A DNA stretch of 64,000 bases, taken from Chlamydiales bacterium. GTDB taxonomy: Bacteria > Chlamydiota > Chlamydiia > Chlamydiales > JAAKFR01. Positions 50,108 through 58,133 of the stretch are shown one piece after another (position 1 is the first letter of the stretch; each line of letters begins with the position of its first letter). Under the pieces are notes generated by a model that saw only the letters and a program-made list of their open reading frames with translations, was not told the origin of the DNA and searched no databases. The position numbers were made by a program, and so were the translations under genes. The stretch covers positions 175,620-239,619 of the forward strand of contig JACKPM010000004.1 of assembly GCA_024233495.1 (NCBI GenBank), written 5' to 3'.

Positions 50108-50735
50108 GCACCTCCATATCGTCGGCATCACGCTGCTTATTGCACTGGTTCCGTTCGTGTTGGTGCTTATGACCTCTTTTACCCGCATCTCTATTGTTCT
50201 TACCTTTTTACGCCAGGCTCTCTCCACATCTGTGCCGTCGTCGCAAATCATTATCGGTCTCTCTTTGATTTTGACCCTATACATCATGAATCCTGTCATC
50301 TCAGAAATTCAAAAAAAAGCTGTAACACCCTATTTGGCTGGTGATTTCAAGGAAAACAAGGAGGAGACCTTTTTGAAAAAAGCGTGGCCTCCGCTACGCC
50401 ATTTTATGCTCTACCATACGCGAGAAAAAGACCTGCAACTTTTTTTAGACATGGGTGATGTGCAGCTGCCACAGGAAATAACCGCTGAAAGTTTTCCTTG
50501 GTATTGCGTGATCCCCTCTTTTGTCCTCTCCGAGCTACGAACAGCCTTTATGCTCGGTTTTCTTCTCTTCCTCCCTTTTCTGATCATCGATATGGTCGTC
50601 TCTTCTCTGCTGATGTCTATGGGGATGGTGCTCCTCCCCCCCGTGATGATTTCCTTTCCATTTAAAATTTTACTATTTGTTGTAGTGGATGGATGGCGCC
50701 TCGTCATTCAACAAGTTGTTCACGGCTATAGCTAA
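50100..50735 (+). CDS. fliP: Flagellar export protein FliP
   Basis: 211 residues with the family's four helices. The N-terminal LVLMTSFTRISIVLTFLRQAL, then an exported loop, SELRTAFMLGFLLFLPFLII and the signature DMVVSSLLMSMGMVLLPPVM are all present. Five FliP subunits form the core of the export channel with FliQ and FliR. No cleavable signal is seen (MLEHLHIVGITLLIALVPF). The next fli gene is 1.3 kb away because a membrane protein gene is inserted. Confidence 0.92.
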   Translation: MLEHLHIVGITLLIALVPFVLVLMTSFTRISIVLTFLRQALSTSVPSSQIIIGLSLILTLYIMNPVISEIQKKAVTPYLAGDFKENKEETFLKKAWPPLRHFMLYHTREKDLQLFLDMGDVQLPQEITAESFPWYCVIPSFVLSELRTAFMLGFLLFLPFLIIDMVVSSLLMSMGMVLLPPVMISFPFKILLFVVVDGWRLVIQQVVHGYS

Positions 50736-50747
50736 TTGTGTTATAAT
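50719..50747 (+). promoter_or_regulatory. Promoter for the membrane protein inserted in the fli cluster
   Basis: TTCACG (50719-50724), 17 bp, TATAAT (50742-50747, consensus -10). Initiation seven bases downstream falls on the base before the ATG at 50755, so the transcript would be essentially leaderless. No ribosome site precedes that ATG. Confidence 0.6.
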
Positions 50748-50754
50748 TTACACG

Positions 50755-52056
50755 ATGACAATTTTTTATATCAACAATTCAGGCGAAAACAAACGCCTCG
50801 ATGATCGGGTGCATATCCACTACCATCTCGATCGATGGAGCCCCACAGATACGGTTTTCCTAGTCTCTATGATTGCGACTGCCATTATCTTGTGTGTTGT
50901 AGGAGATCTTGGGATAAATGCGTATAAGGGAAGAGGCCTTTTAGCCATGCGCAACCTCCCTCTTCAGCCCTATGTAATTGGGGCCTCTGTGGGGGCTGTA
51001 CTGGTAGGGGCAGTCCTTGTCTTTCTCATCACTAAAAAAGTAGAGTCAATCTGGGAAATGCACCGCATCAAGAAGATGCTTTGCCGTCAAGGAGCTGCTC
51101 CCGCTGATCTTTTGGAGAAGCAACCCTTACGCCTTGCTGAGACTGGAGAACTGCAGTATACCACCTCTAAAGTTGACCAGTACCACATCTTAGTCTCTCA
51201 TGAAAATGTACACATCTACAGAAGTTTAGAGAAAATGCAAGCGAAGGCAGACTCTCTTAACCTGCAGTATGTTGAGACAAGTCAGCCACGATATATAAGA
51301 ACTCCAAAACTCACCGTAATGAATCTTCCTTTTGTAATAAAAACACATGAGAGCAAACCCCTTTTAGGAGCTGGCATTGCGCTCACTGCGTTAAGCATAG
51401 CGGGCTTTGTTATCCCATTTTTTGTTCACTTTAAGGGATCAAATGCACTGCAAATGGTCGCAGTAGGTGCTCTTCCTTTCCTTGCATATGGCATTGGAAG
51501 CGCTCTTATAGCTGCGAAAAAGAGTCGCTCCTTCATTAACAACGGATTTGACAAGAACTTCCGCCGCCTTGGTTCTAACGACCACCCCTACCTTAATGCA
51601 CTGGGTGTGGGCATGGTACGCTCGCTTCTTCTTGCTACAATTGCTGCCTTTGGCTTTGCCTTAATTGGGTGTACACTCGATCGCTTTTCTATCAATCCTC
51701 TCTATGCAGCTCCTTTTGTGATTGCCCTTGCAGCAGCAATTTTTGCCTATACCCACTTCCAAGCGCGTGAAAAAGAGAGAGTATGGGAGAATGCTTGTGC
51801 CAACGCACTTGATGCAAAATTCGACGGAGAAATCCAAAGCCAGCCTCGCCGATTTAAAGGAGCCCGTTTCATCAGAAACTGGGGAAATATAGTTGTTGAT
51901 CTCTCCCAAGTGCCCCCCAATGAGCGCGCCGCCTTCCTAGCTGCTAAAAAGCAATACACAATGAGCATCCCTCTTTTAATCTCGCTCGTTGCTCTTATTG
52001 CGATTGCACTGATTGCCTCACGCATCATACTTGCCAAAATTCCGCCGAAACCTTAG
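50755..52056 (+). CDS. Hypothetical multi-pass membrane protein between fliP and fliQ
   Basis: 433 residues, not recognised. Hydrophobic segments occur near 35-52, 73-92, 210-260 (two or more), 305-345 and 405-425, with a soluble 100-residue part between (VESIWEMHRIKKMLCRQ to YIRTPKLTVMNL) and a second near 350-400. No signal peptide. It lies between two flagellar genes on the same strand but has its own promoter and resembles no flagellar protein. It could be a lineage-specific partner of the export gate or an unrelated insertion. Start set by promoter position; an upstream ATG at 50689 lies within fliP. Confidence 0.75.
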   Translation: MTIFYINNSGENKRLDDRVHIHYHLDRWSPTDTVFLVSMIATAIILCVVGDLGINAYKGRGLLAMRNLPLQPYVIGASVGAVLVGAVLVFLITKKVESIWEMHRIKKMLCRQGAAPADLLEKQPLRLAETGELQYTTSKVDQYHILVSHENVHIYRSLEKMQAKADSLNLQYVETSQPRYIRTPKLTVMNLPFVIKTHESKPLLGAGIALTALSIAGFVIPFFVHFKGSNALQMVAVGALPFLAYGIGSALIAAKKSRSFINNGFDKNFRRLGSNDHPYLNALGVGMVRSLLLATIAAFGFALIGCTLDRFSINPLYAAPFVIALAAAIFAYTHFQAREKERVWENACANALDAKFDGEIQSQPRRFKGARFIRNWGNIVVDLSQVPPNERAAFLAAKKQYTMSIPLLISLVALIAIALIASRIILAKIPPKP

Positions 52057-52065
52057 ATCTAAGGT

Positions 52066-52359
52066 ATGACTCCTGAGCAAATCACACATGTGGTGCGGCA
52101 CACCCTTTTCGTGGCGCTCGAACTTGCTGCTCCTTTTCTCATCCTTGCTCTCTTGATCGGCCTCCTCATTGCTGTCTTTCAGTCGCTCTCTCACATACAG
52201 GAGATGACACTCTCTTTCGTCCCTAAAATGCTCATTGTAGGATTGAGTGTAGCGATCTTCTTTCCTTGGATGCTTAAAATCATGACCAAGTTCACCAGTA
52301 ACCTCTGGATTCACCAGTGGGAGAAGGTGACCGACTTTGTGACCTATGTTCTTCGGTAA
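52066..52359 (+). CDS. fliQ: Flagellar export protein FliQ
   Basis: 97 residues, two membrane helices: TLFVALELAAPFLILALLIGLLIAVFQSLSHIQEMTLSFVPKM (in parts) and LIVGLSVAIFFPWMLKI. The QSLSHIQEMTLSFVPK stretch is the FliQ/SctS signature. Normal length is about 89. Forms part of the FliPQR channel. Overlaps fliR by 14 bp. Confidence 0.92.
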   Translation: MTPEQITHVVRHTLFVALELAAPFLILALLIGLLIAVFQSLSHIQEMTLSFVPKMLIVGLSVAIFFPWMLKIMTKFTSNLWIHQWEKVTDFVTYVLR

Positions 52360-53077
52360 TTTCCTCCTCTTTTTTGCTAGGTCTGCTGGCTTTTTTCTCA
52401 TCTCCCCTCTTTTTTCGAAACGCAATATCCCCATGCCGCTCCGTCTCGGCTTTGCTGCACTTTGTACACTCGTCCTCATCCCTCCCCTCGCAATCTCCTT
52501 CGAAGTGAAAGTGGACTCCGCCCTTTTGCTCTTAGAAGTGATCAAAGAGGTGGCAATCGGCTATCTCTTAGGATTCCTTTTCTCCTTATTATTTGAGGCA
52601 GCGATGCTTGCAGGTCAAATTGTGGGGACAATGGCTGGCTTTTCAATCACTGAGCTTTTCGAGCCTAAAGGGCAGGAAAACACCTCAATTTTTGGCAAAC
52701 TCTTTGCCCTCACTGTTTTTACTCTCTTTCTTGCACTCGACCTTCACCATCACCTGCTTCGCTTTCTCTTCTCCAGTTACCGCTTAATCCCCCTAGTCCC
52801 TTCAACGATCTCCATAGTAGAAGCTTCCTCTCGCCTCTTTGTGCATGGAGTGATGTACGCCTTCGTTCCTCTTCTTTTTCTCAGCTTTGTGCTCGTTACC
52901 TTTGCCGTAATTTCACGCGCTTTGCCCAGCATTCCTATTTTTTGGATCGGTTTTCCTGCACAACTTTTGATCGGAATTGTAGCCACTGCACTTGCACTTG
53001 CATTCTTCTCTGAAATTTTGCAAAAAGCTTTTTTTGAATTCCTTACATTGAGCAAACGGATACTTTTTCCTTTGTGA
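52346..53077 (+). CDS. fliR: Flagellar export protein FliR
   Basis: 243 residues, six hydrophobic segments. ARSAGFFLISPLFSKRNIPM, GYLLGFLFSLLFEAAMLAGQIVG (in parts), GFSITELFEPKGQENTSIFG and ALDLHHHLLRFLFSSY follow the FliR/SctT pattern (residues like GxxxxxxxDP-xS-xIL-x-F). Completes the FliPQR channel. In many flagellar clusters flhB follows fliR; here it does not, and flhB is instead beside flhA at the far left and truncated. Confidence 0.9.
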   Translation: MFFGNFLLFFARSAGFFLISPLFSKRNIPMPLRLGFAALCTLVLIPPLAISFEVKVDSALLLLEVIKEVAIGYLLGFLFSLLFEAAMLAGQIVGTMAGFSITELFEPKGQENTSIFGKLFALTVFTLFLALDLHHHLLRFLFSSYRLIPLVPSTISIVEASSRLFVHGVMYAFVPLLFLSFVLVTFAVISRALPSIPIFWIGFPAQLLIGIVATALALAFFSEILQKAFFEFLTLSKRILFPL

Positions 53078-53109
53078 AATAAGTAGAAATTTGGGTATGG
53101 TCTCCAAGT

Positions 53110-53253
53110 ATGAAATACACCTACATACTATTACTCGTAGTGCTCTCAGGCTGTCTCTATAAGATGCCGTCAGATGAAAATCTCTGCACGCTTCCACATA
53201 CAAACAACCCCACGCTCACACGAGAAAAACCGACATCATGGATAGTGGAATAA
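53110..53253 (+). CDS. Small lipoprotein
   Basis: 47 residues: MKYTYILLLVVLSGCLYKMP with lipobox LSGC, then a short Cys/Pro/Asn-rich mature part (DENLCTLPHTNNPTLTREKP). Not recognised. It lies between fliR and csrA, four bp before the csrA ATG, so it probably shares their transcript. Small lipoproteins with this kind of tail may sit at the cell envelope. Confidence 0.65.
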   Translation: MKYTYILLLVVLSGCLYKMPSDENLCTLPHTNNPTLTREKPTSWIVE

Positions 53254-53257
53254 GATT

Positions 53258-53440
53258 ATGCTAGTTCTAACGCGCAAACGGGAACAGAAAATTCGAATCG
53301 GTGACAACGTAGTGATTACCGTCTTGAAGGTACAAGGAGATCAAGTCTCCATCGGTATTGAGGCGCCTCGATCGCTTTCGATCGTGAGAGAAGAGCTGGT
53401 AAAAGAGAAAACGGAAGAGCTCGTTGACGTTTCCTCTTGA
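53258..53440 (+). CDS. csrA: Carbon storage regulator CsrA
   Basis: 60 residues: MLVLTRKREQKIRIGDNVVI at the start, then GDQVSIGIEAPRSLSIVREEL with the RNA-binding residues at the ends of the first and last strands, and a KEKTEEL tail. CsrA binds GGA motifs in mRNA leaders and, in many bacteria, represses flagellin translation. The location right after fliO-P-Q-R fits that role. Normal length. The next gene starts within its last codons. Confidence 0.96.
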   Translation: MLVLTRKREQKIRIGDNVVITVLKVQGDQVSIGIEAPRSLSIVREELVKEKTEELVDVSS

Positions 53441-53861
53441 TCAAAACAGCATCCTACAGTTTCTGAATAAGCTTGAACTCCAACCAGAGCTAGAGCCTGC
53501 CTCGAAACAGATTTTCATCAAAAAAGAGCATGAAAGTAACGAGTATATTCTATTCTTTGCAATACGAGGAGCGTCGCTGCAAATTGTTTGCTACTTTCCC
53601 TACGCTGCAAAAAAAGAACAATTTGCTGAGGTAAGCCGTCTCTTACACATCTTTAATCGCGACATAGACATGCCAGGTTTTGGCTTTGATGAGAAGCAAG
53701 GATTGATTTTTTACCGCAACGTAATTCCCTGTCTCGATAACATTGTGGACGAGAAGCTCATCCTTCTTTTTCTTAGTACACAAAAAAGCGTGATCGAAAC
53801 ATTCGGGAAAGCTATATTTGGTGTCTTAAGTGGACAATTAAAGATCGATGACCTCATCTAA
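53424..53861 (+). CDS. CT260/Mcsc-like type III secretion chaperone
   Basis: 145 residues in the position of CT260 (Mcsc), directly before dnaQ. The alpha-beta pattern NSILQFLNKLELQPELEPAS, YILFFAIRGASLQIVCYFPY and FGKAIFGVLSGQLKID fits small T3S chaperones. Mcsc binds effectors such as Cap1 and CT618. Start is a TTG at 53424 with GGAAGAG eight bases before it, since there is no nearby ATG. Overlaps dnaQ by 14 bp. Confidence 0.75.
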   Translation: MTFPLDQNSILQFLNKLELQPELEPASKQIFIKKEHESNEYILFFAIRGASLQIVCYFPYAAKKEQFAEVSRLLHIFNRDIDMPGFGFDEKQGLIFYRNVIPCLDNIVDEKLILLFLSTQKSVIETFGKAIFGVLSGQLKIDDLI

Positions 53862-54543
53862 ACCCATTTACTACGACACGGAAACCACTGGGATCAAAGC
53901 GCAAACAGATCGCATCATTGAGATTGCGGCGTACGACCCGGTTGACGACCGTCGCTTTGAGATGTTTGTCAATCCCGGTATTCCTATTCCAGAAGAGGCA
54001 AGCGCAGTACACGGCATCACTGATGAGATGGTGCAAGAGGCCCCCTCCTTCAAGGAGGTTGGGCAAGCCTTTATCGACTTTTGCGCAGGCAACACTGTTT
54101 TGATCGCGCACAACAATGACAATTTTGACAAACATTTTTTGCGGTGTGAGATCGAACGGCATGGACTCGACCACCCCGATTGGAAGATGGTAGACTCCCT
54201 TAAGTGGGCGCGCAAATACCGCCCTGATCTACCTAAACACAGCTTGCAGTACTTGCGACAGGTGTACAGCGTTGAAGCCAACCAGGCGCACCGTGCGATG
54301 GATGACGTCATCGTTTTATGGAAGGTCTTCTCTTACCTCATTGATGACCTAACGATTGACACTGTACTCGAGCTGATGGAAGAGAGTGGGGATACCATGC
54401 CCTTTGGCAAACATGCTGGAAAACCACTCAAAGATGTACCAAAAAATTACATCTCCTGGCTTCTTAAAGAGGGGGCCCTTGACAAACCTGAGAATGCCAA
54501 TCTTAAGGAAGCGTTTGAGAAGCTCGGCCTTGTGAATGCTTGA
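53848..54543 (+). CDS. DnaQ-like 3'-5' exonuclease with DUF3820 tail
   Basis: 231 residues. The DEDDh exonuclease motifs are visible: YYDTETTGIKAQTDRIIEIA, HNNDNFDKHFL and HRAMDD. The C-terminal 55 residues (MPFGKHAGKPLKDVPKNYIS, then WLLKEG) are a DUF3820 module often attached to such nucleases. It corresponds to CT261. Could be the polymerase III epsilon subunit or a repair exonuclease. Overlaps the next gene by 8 bp. Confidence 0.9.
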   Translation: MTSSKPIYYDTETTGIKAQTDRIIEIAAYDPVDDRRFEMFVNPGIPIPEEASAVHGITDEMVQEAPSFKEVGQAFIDFCAGNTVLIAHNNDNFDKHFLRCEIERHGLDHPDWKMVDSLKWARKYRPDLPKHSLQYLRQVYSVEANQAHRAMDDVIVLWKVFSYLIDDLTIDTVLELMEESGDTMPFGKHAGKPLKDVPKNYISWLLKEGALDKPENANLKEAFEKLGLVNA

Positions 54544-55315
54544 AATTGCCATTAGCCCTTGTCCCAACGACACCTTTTTATTCCGTCCATGGATCGAAGG
54601 TGTGGTGGGAGCAGCGCCAAAAGTGCATTATGCAGACATTCAACAACTCAATGAATGGGCCCTAGAGGGAAAATACCCTCTGATAAAGATTTCATTGGCA
54701 TGCCGCCCGGAAGGGTATGAAATCTTGCCTGTTGGAGCTGCTCTTGGATTCAATGTAGGCCCCAAAATCATTGCAAATGCCCCTTTTCCTTTAGAAGAGC
54801 TAGGAAGCAAGCGGATCGCTATCCCTGGAAAGCACACCACGGCGCACGCTCTACTCAAGCGGCTATGCCCTGTGCCTAAGGAGAAAATCTTTTGCCGCTT
54901 TGATGAAATTGTTTCTCTGTTGAAGCAAGGTGAGGTCGATGCAGGACTCATCATTCATGAGTCGCGCTTTACATTTGAGCGTGAGGGGTTTGCTGAGATA
55001 GCTGATCTGGGCACAATATGGTACGACCGCTTTTTGCTTCCTCTCCCCTTGGGAGGCCTTGTGATGCAAAAGGGGCATTTGCTGCGCGACGAGGTAATCG
55101 AAACATTGCAAGCGTGCTACGACTACGCTTTTGCCAATACTGAAGAGGGGCTCCCATTCACTTTAAAGCATGCGCAGGAGATGGAGCATGCAGTCGTTTT
55201 GCAGCACATTCAAACATATGTCAATAAAGAAACACGCGCGCTCTCTCCTGAGGGATGGCGCGCAATTGAGGAACTCACGGGTGAAAAGGTTACTCATCTT
55301 TGCTACACTAGTTGA
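54536..55315 (+). CDS. mqnD: MqnD, 1,4-dihydroxy-6-naphthoate synthase
   Basis: 259 residues, periplasmic-binding-protein fold used as an enzyme. The MqnD start LEIAISPCPNDTFLFRPW and the GKHTTAHALLKRLCP and GEVDAGLIIHESRFTF regions are characteristic. Makes dihydroxynaphthoate in the futalosine route to menaquinone. Corresponds to CT262. Overlaps mqnB by 35 bp. Confidence 0.9.
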   Translation: MLEIAISPCPNDTFLFRPWIEGVVGAAPKVHYADIQQLNEWALEGKYPLIKISLACRPEGYEILPVGAALGFNVGPKIIANAPFPLEELGSKRIAIPGKHTTAHALLKRLCPVPKEKIFCRFDEIVSLLKQGEVDAGLIIHESRFTFEREGFAEIADLGTIWYDRFLLPLPLGGLVMQKGHLLRDEVIETLQACYDYAFANTEEGLPFTLKHAQEMEHAVVLQHIQTYVNKETRALSPEGWRAIEELTGEKVTHLCYTS

Positions 55316-55871
55316 GGCTAAAGCGACAATTGAAGCGCTCAATGCCTTTCCCGCTGGTGATCTCTACGCATTTGAAAATGGTTTAATCGCTATTTGCGGC
55401 ATCGGCATTCATCAAGCGCAAGCGTGTACAAGCCGCTATGCCCAAGAGTGCGATGAAGTATGGAATTTAGGATTTGCTGGAGCGCTTTCATCCCTCCCTA
55501 TGCATGAGATTGTTTCTATTAGTAAGGTGGGCAAATACGTGCCTATTATCGATCTAGACCCTCATAGCAAAGAGATGATGCTCAATACTCTTCCCACTTT
55601 TGAGCTTGGGGGCTCCGTTCCCCTTATCTCTTCCGACTTTCCTATCCACTCTAAAATACATCGCCCTGAAAATTTTGCACTTGTAGACATGGAAGGGTAT
55701 GGCATTGCGTTTGCAGCAAATGCACTCCAAAAGCCGCTGCGCATGTGGAAGATCGTTTCTGACTTCGCCTCCCCTGAAGGCATTGCCCTCATCAAAAAAC
55801 ATAAAACACAACTCTCACAACTCCTGGCGCAAAAGGTATTAGATGGTATCGTCAAATTTTCTCCTTTGTGA
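55281..55871 (+). CDS. mqnB: MqnB, futalosine hydrolase
   Basis: 196 residues of the nucleoside-phosphorylase/MTAN fold: LIFATLVEAKATIEALNAFP, FENGLIAICGIGIHQAQACT, WNLGFAGALSSLPMHEIVSI, LVDMEGYGIAFAA (catalytic Glu) and KIVSDFASPEGI. Cleaves futalosine in menaquinone synthesis. Start is GTG at 55281, where similarity begins; GAGG lies about nine bases upstream. The last nine residues (DGIVKFSPL) and stop are encoded by an R1 element. Confidence 0.88.
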   Translation: MKRLLIFATLVEAKATIEALNAFPAGDLYAFENGLIAICGIGIHQAQACTSRYAQECDEVWNLGFAGALSSLPMHEIVSISKVGKYVPIIDLDPHSKEMMLNTLPTFELGGSVPLISSDFPIHSKIHRPENFALVDMEGYGIAFAANALQKPLRMWKIVSDFASPEGIALIKKHKTQLSQLLAQKVLDGIVKFSPL

Positions 55872-55993
55872 GGCGAGAGATTTTCTAGATGGTGTCGTCA
55901 AATTTTCTCCAAAGCGCTACTTCCGAGGTTGCGAGAGCGCATTTTGGCAGAAAAGATCCGGCTGACAAAGGAGAAAATTTGACGACACCATCT
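55841..55993. repeat. R1 element with duplicated left end (153 bp)
   Basis: A left end (AGATGGTATCGTCAAATTTT, 55841-55886) is followed directly by another left end (AGATGGTGTCGTCAAATTTT, 55887) and then the centre (AAAGCGCTACTTCCGAGG) and a complete right end to 55993. It looks nested or unequally recombined. The first copy forms the 3' end of mqnB. The rest of the 55872-56192 gap shows no gene. Confidence 0.8.
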
Positions 55994-56192
55994 AGATGAA
56001 AGAAGCTGTTATCCACACGTTTGATGAAGATGAAGCGCTCTATAAGTGCAATCTCTCTTACTTGAAGCTTAGCTGACTATAACTGAGATCGGCTTTTCAT
56101 TTGCAAAGCGCTCTTCAACACAAAGACCAACCATAAGGGGAAGAAGTTTTTTCGTTCTGCACTGTGTACAAGAAATAGAAATATACAGCAAC

Positions 56193-58133
56193 CTACTCGG
56201 TGACATCAGCTTTCACTTGCTGCGCGCGCTTCTGTTCGGTTGCGTACATCATCTCCCACATGCGGCGGAAGTTGGGGCAGATCTCAAGAAGACGCTTCTT
56301 CGTTCCTTCAGCCACCTTCCTCCCCTCTTCAAGGTAGATGATCTTATCTGCATGCTCAATTGTCGAAAGGCGGTGCGCAATGATGATCTGGGTAAGCTTC
56401 CCCCGAAGCCCTTGAACAGCCTCCTTTACCTTGTTCTCACTCACTGTATCGAGTGAAGATGTCGCCTCATCCATAATTAGAAGAGGCGCTTTCTTTACAA
56501 GAGCACGTGCAATTGCTAGTCGTTGATGCTGCCCACCAGAGAGGTTTTTACCCAACTCCTCAAGAACGTAGTTATACCCACCAGGCATGCGCAAGATGAA
56601 CTCTTCTGCGTGCGCATTGCGCGCTGCCTGCACCACCTCTTCATCAGAAAAATCCCGCCCAAAACTGATATTTGCTTTGATTGTATCGAGGAACAAGAAT
56701 GGCTTTTGTGAAACAAATGCTACATTCTCCCGAAGAGACTTTTGCGTGTAACGATTAATGGGCTTCCCATTTACCAAGATCTCGCCCTTCTCAATGTCAT
56801 AGAGGCGAGGAATGAGCTGGACAATCGTCGACTTGCCTGCCCCCGTTGGCCCCACAATCGCTACCACTTCCCCCTTTTTCACGGTGAAGCTTAAATCCTG
56901 AAGAACCCAATCTTCCCCATAGCGGAAAGAGACATCTTTGAACTCAAGCTCTTCCACATCTTTGAGCTCTTCAGCATCAGCAGCATCCAAAATGGTAGGC
57001 TCCCGGTCCAATACCTCATACATCCGCTCAGCTGCTGCAATCCCGCGCTGAATCTGGTTGTTCTCATCAGCAAACTTCTTGATCGGCTCATAGAAAACAT
57101 AGAGCAAGCCACAAAAGACAAGAAGCTCAGCAGGAGCAAGCTGGAAGAGATAGAGCCCCACCAAAATCACAGCTGCAAAAAACATCGAAGAAATCGTATG
57201 CAAAATGGGACGCGCAGCTGTGCCATACCTTGCACTTTTTTCATCGAGACGCGCAAGCTTATCGTTTTGCTCCTTATATTTGCGAATCGAGACATCCTCC
57301 ATTGCAAAGATCTTAATCGTCATAATGCCTGCTAGAGCTTCGAAGAGCGTTGTTCCAAACTGCTCTTGGTTGCGCTGCACCTGCTTCGCAATCATCTTGA
57401 TCTTCTTTGCGATATAGACAACAGGCACGATTACGAGAGGAAAGCCTACAAAGATCACTAGTGACAACTTCCACGAGATATAAATACATGCCGTGAGCGT
57501 CGTCAATACAGCAAATGGCGCTTGGATGAAGTTGACGAGCATTGAGTTAATTCCCATTGCCATCACCCCCGCATCTCCCCCAAGCCGTGCGGAAAGCGCA
57601 CCTAAATCAAACTCGTGATAGAAACTCAAAGGAAGTGTCTGAATGTGCTCAAAGTAGCGTTGCCGAAGATCACGACTCACACGAATCGAGATCACTTGCG
57701 TGAAATAGCGATAGAAAAAAAGAGAGGTCGCCTTGAATAGCGCAATGATCACAATTACGACGGCAAGCTTACGCAAATCCGTCGCAATATGGAAGTTATT
57801 GTCTAAGAAGGTATTAATCTTTTGTACAAGCCCTACATTGCTGTGCTGCGCAATGAAGTGGTTGGCCTGCTCAAGCGTAATCGCATCATTCTCAGTAATT
57901 CTAGACCACCTCTCCTCGATATCTGCTTTCGATACCACCTCAACAGACTCAATCTTTTTCCCTTTCTCTTTTCCAAAAAGGGAGAAGAAATCAGGCCCAG
58001 TTTTTGCAATCACTCCAAGCGAAAACATCTCGCATTGTGAGGCGATCGTCATAAAGATCATAGAGAAAACGGTGATAAAAAGAAGAACGTAATGCTTACG
58101 ATTGAGTAGAGCGGCCCTTAGGAGTAGTCTCAT
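56193..58133 (-). CDS. msbA: MsbA-type lipid ABC exporter
   Basis: 646 residues, a half-transporter: six membrane segments (first at about 15-35), then an ATPase with Walker A GPTGAGKST, signature LSGGQHQRLAIARAL and Walker B PLLIMDEATSSLD. An unusual 100-residue stretch (FGKEKGKKIESVEVVSKADI to NTFLDNNF) between the first two membrane segments is charged and outward-facing. MsbA flips lipid A or phospholipid. Corresponds to CT264. Overlaps accA by 38 bp. Confidence 0.9.
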   Translation of the reverse strand: MRLLLRAALLNRKHYVLLFITVFSMIFMTIASQCEMFSLGVIAKTGPDFFSLFGKEKGKKIESVEVVSKADIEERWSRITENDAITLEQANHFIAQHSNVGLVQKINTFLDNNFHIATDLRKLAVVIVIIALFKATSLFFYRYFTQVISIRVSRDLRQRYFEHIQTLPLSFYHEFDLGALSARLGGDAGVMAMGINSMLVNFIQAPFAVLTTLTACIYISWKLSLVIFVGFPLVIVPVVYIAKKIKMIAKQVQRNQEQFGTTLFEALAGIMTIKIFAMEDVSIRKYKEQNDKLARLDEKSARYGTAARPILHTISSMFFAAVILVGLYLFQLAPAELLVFCGLLYVFYEPIKKFADENNQIQRGIAAAERMYEVLDREPTILDAADAEELKDVEELEFKDVSFRYGEDWVLQDLSFTVKKGEVVAIVGPTGAGKSTIVQLIPRLYDIEKGEILVNGKPINRYTQKSLRENVAFVSQKPFLFLDTIKANISFGRDFSDEEVVQAARNAHAEEFILRMPGGYNYVLEELGKNLSGGQHQRLAIARALVKKAPLLIMDEATSSLDTVSENKVKEAVQGLRGKLTQIIIAHRLSTIEHADKIIYLEEGRKVAEGTKKRLLEICPNFRRMWEMMYATEQKRAQQVKADVTE

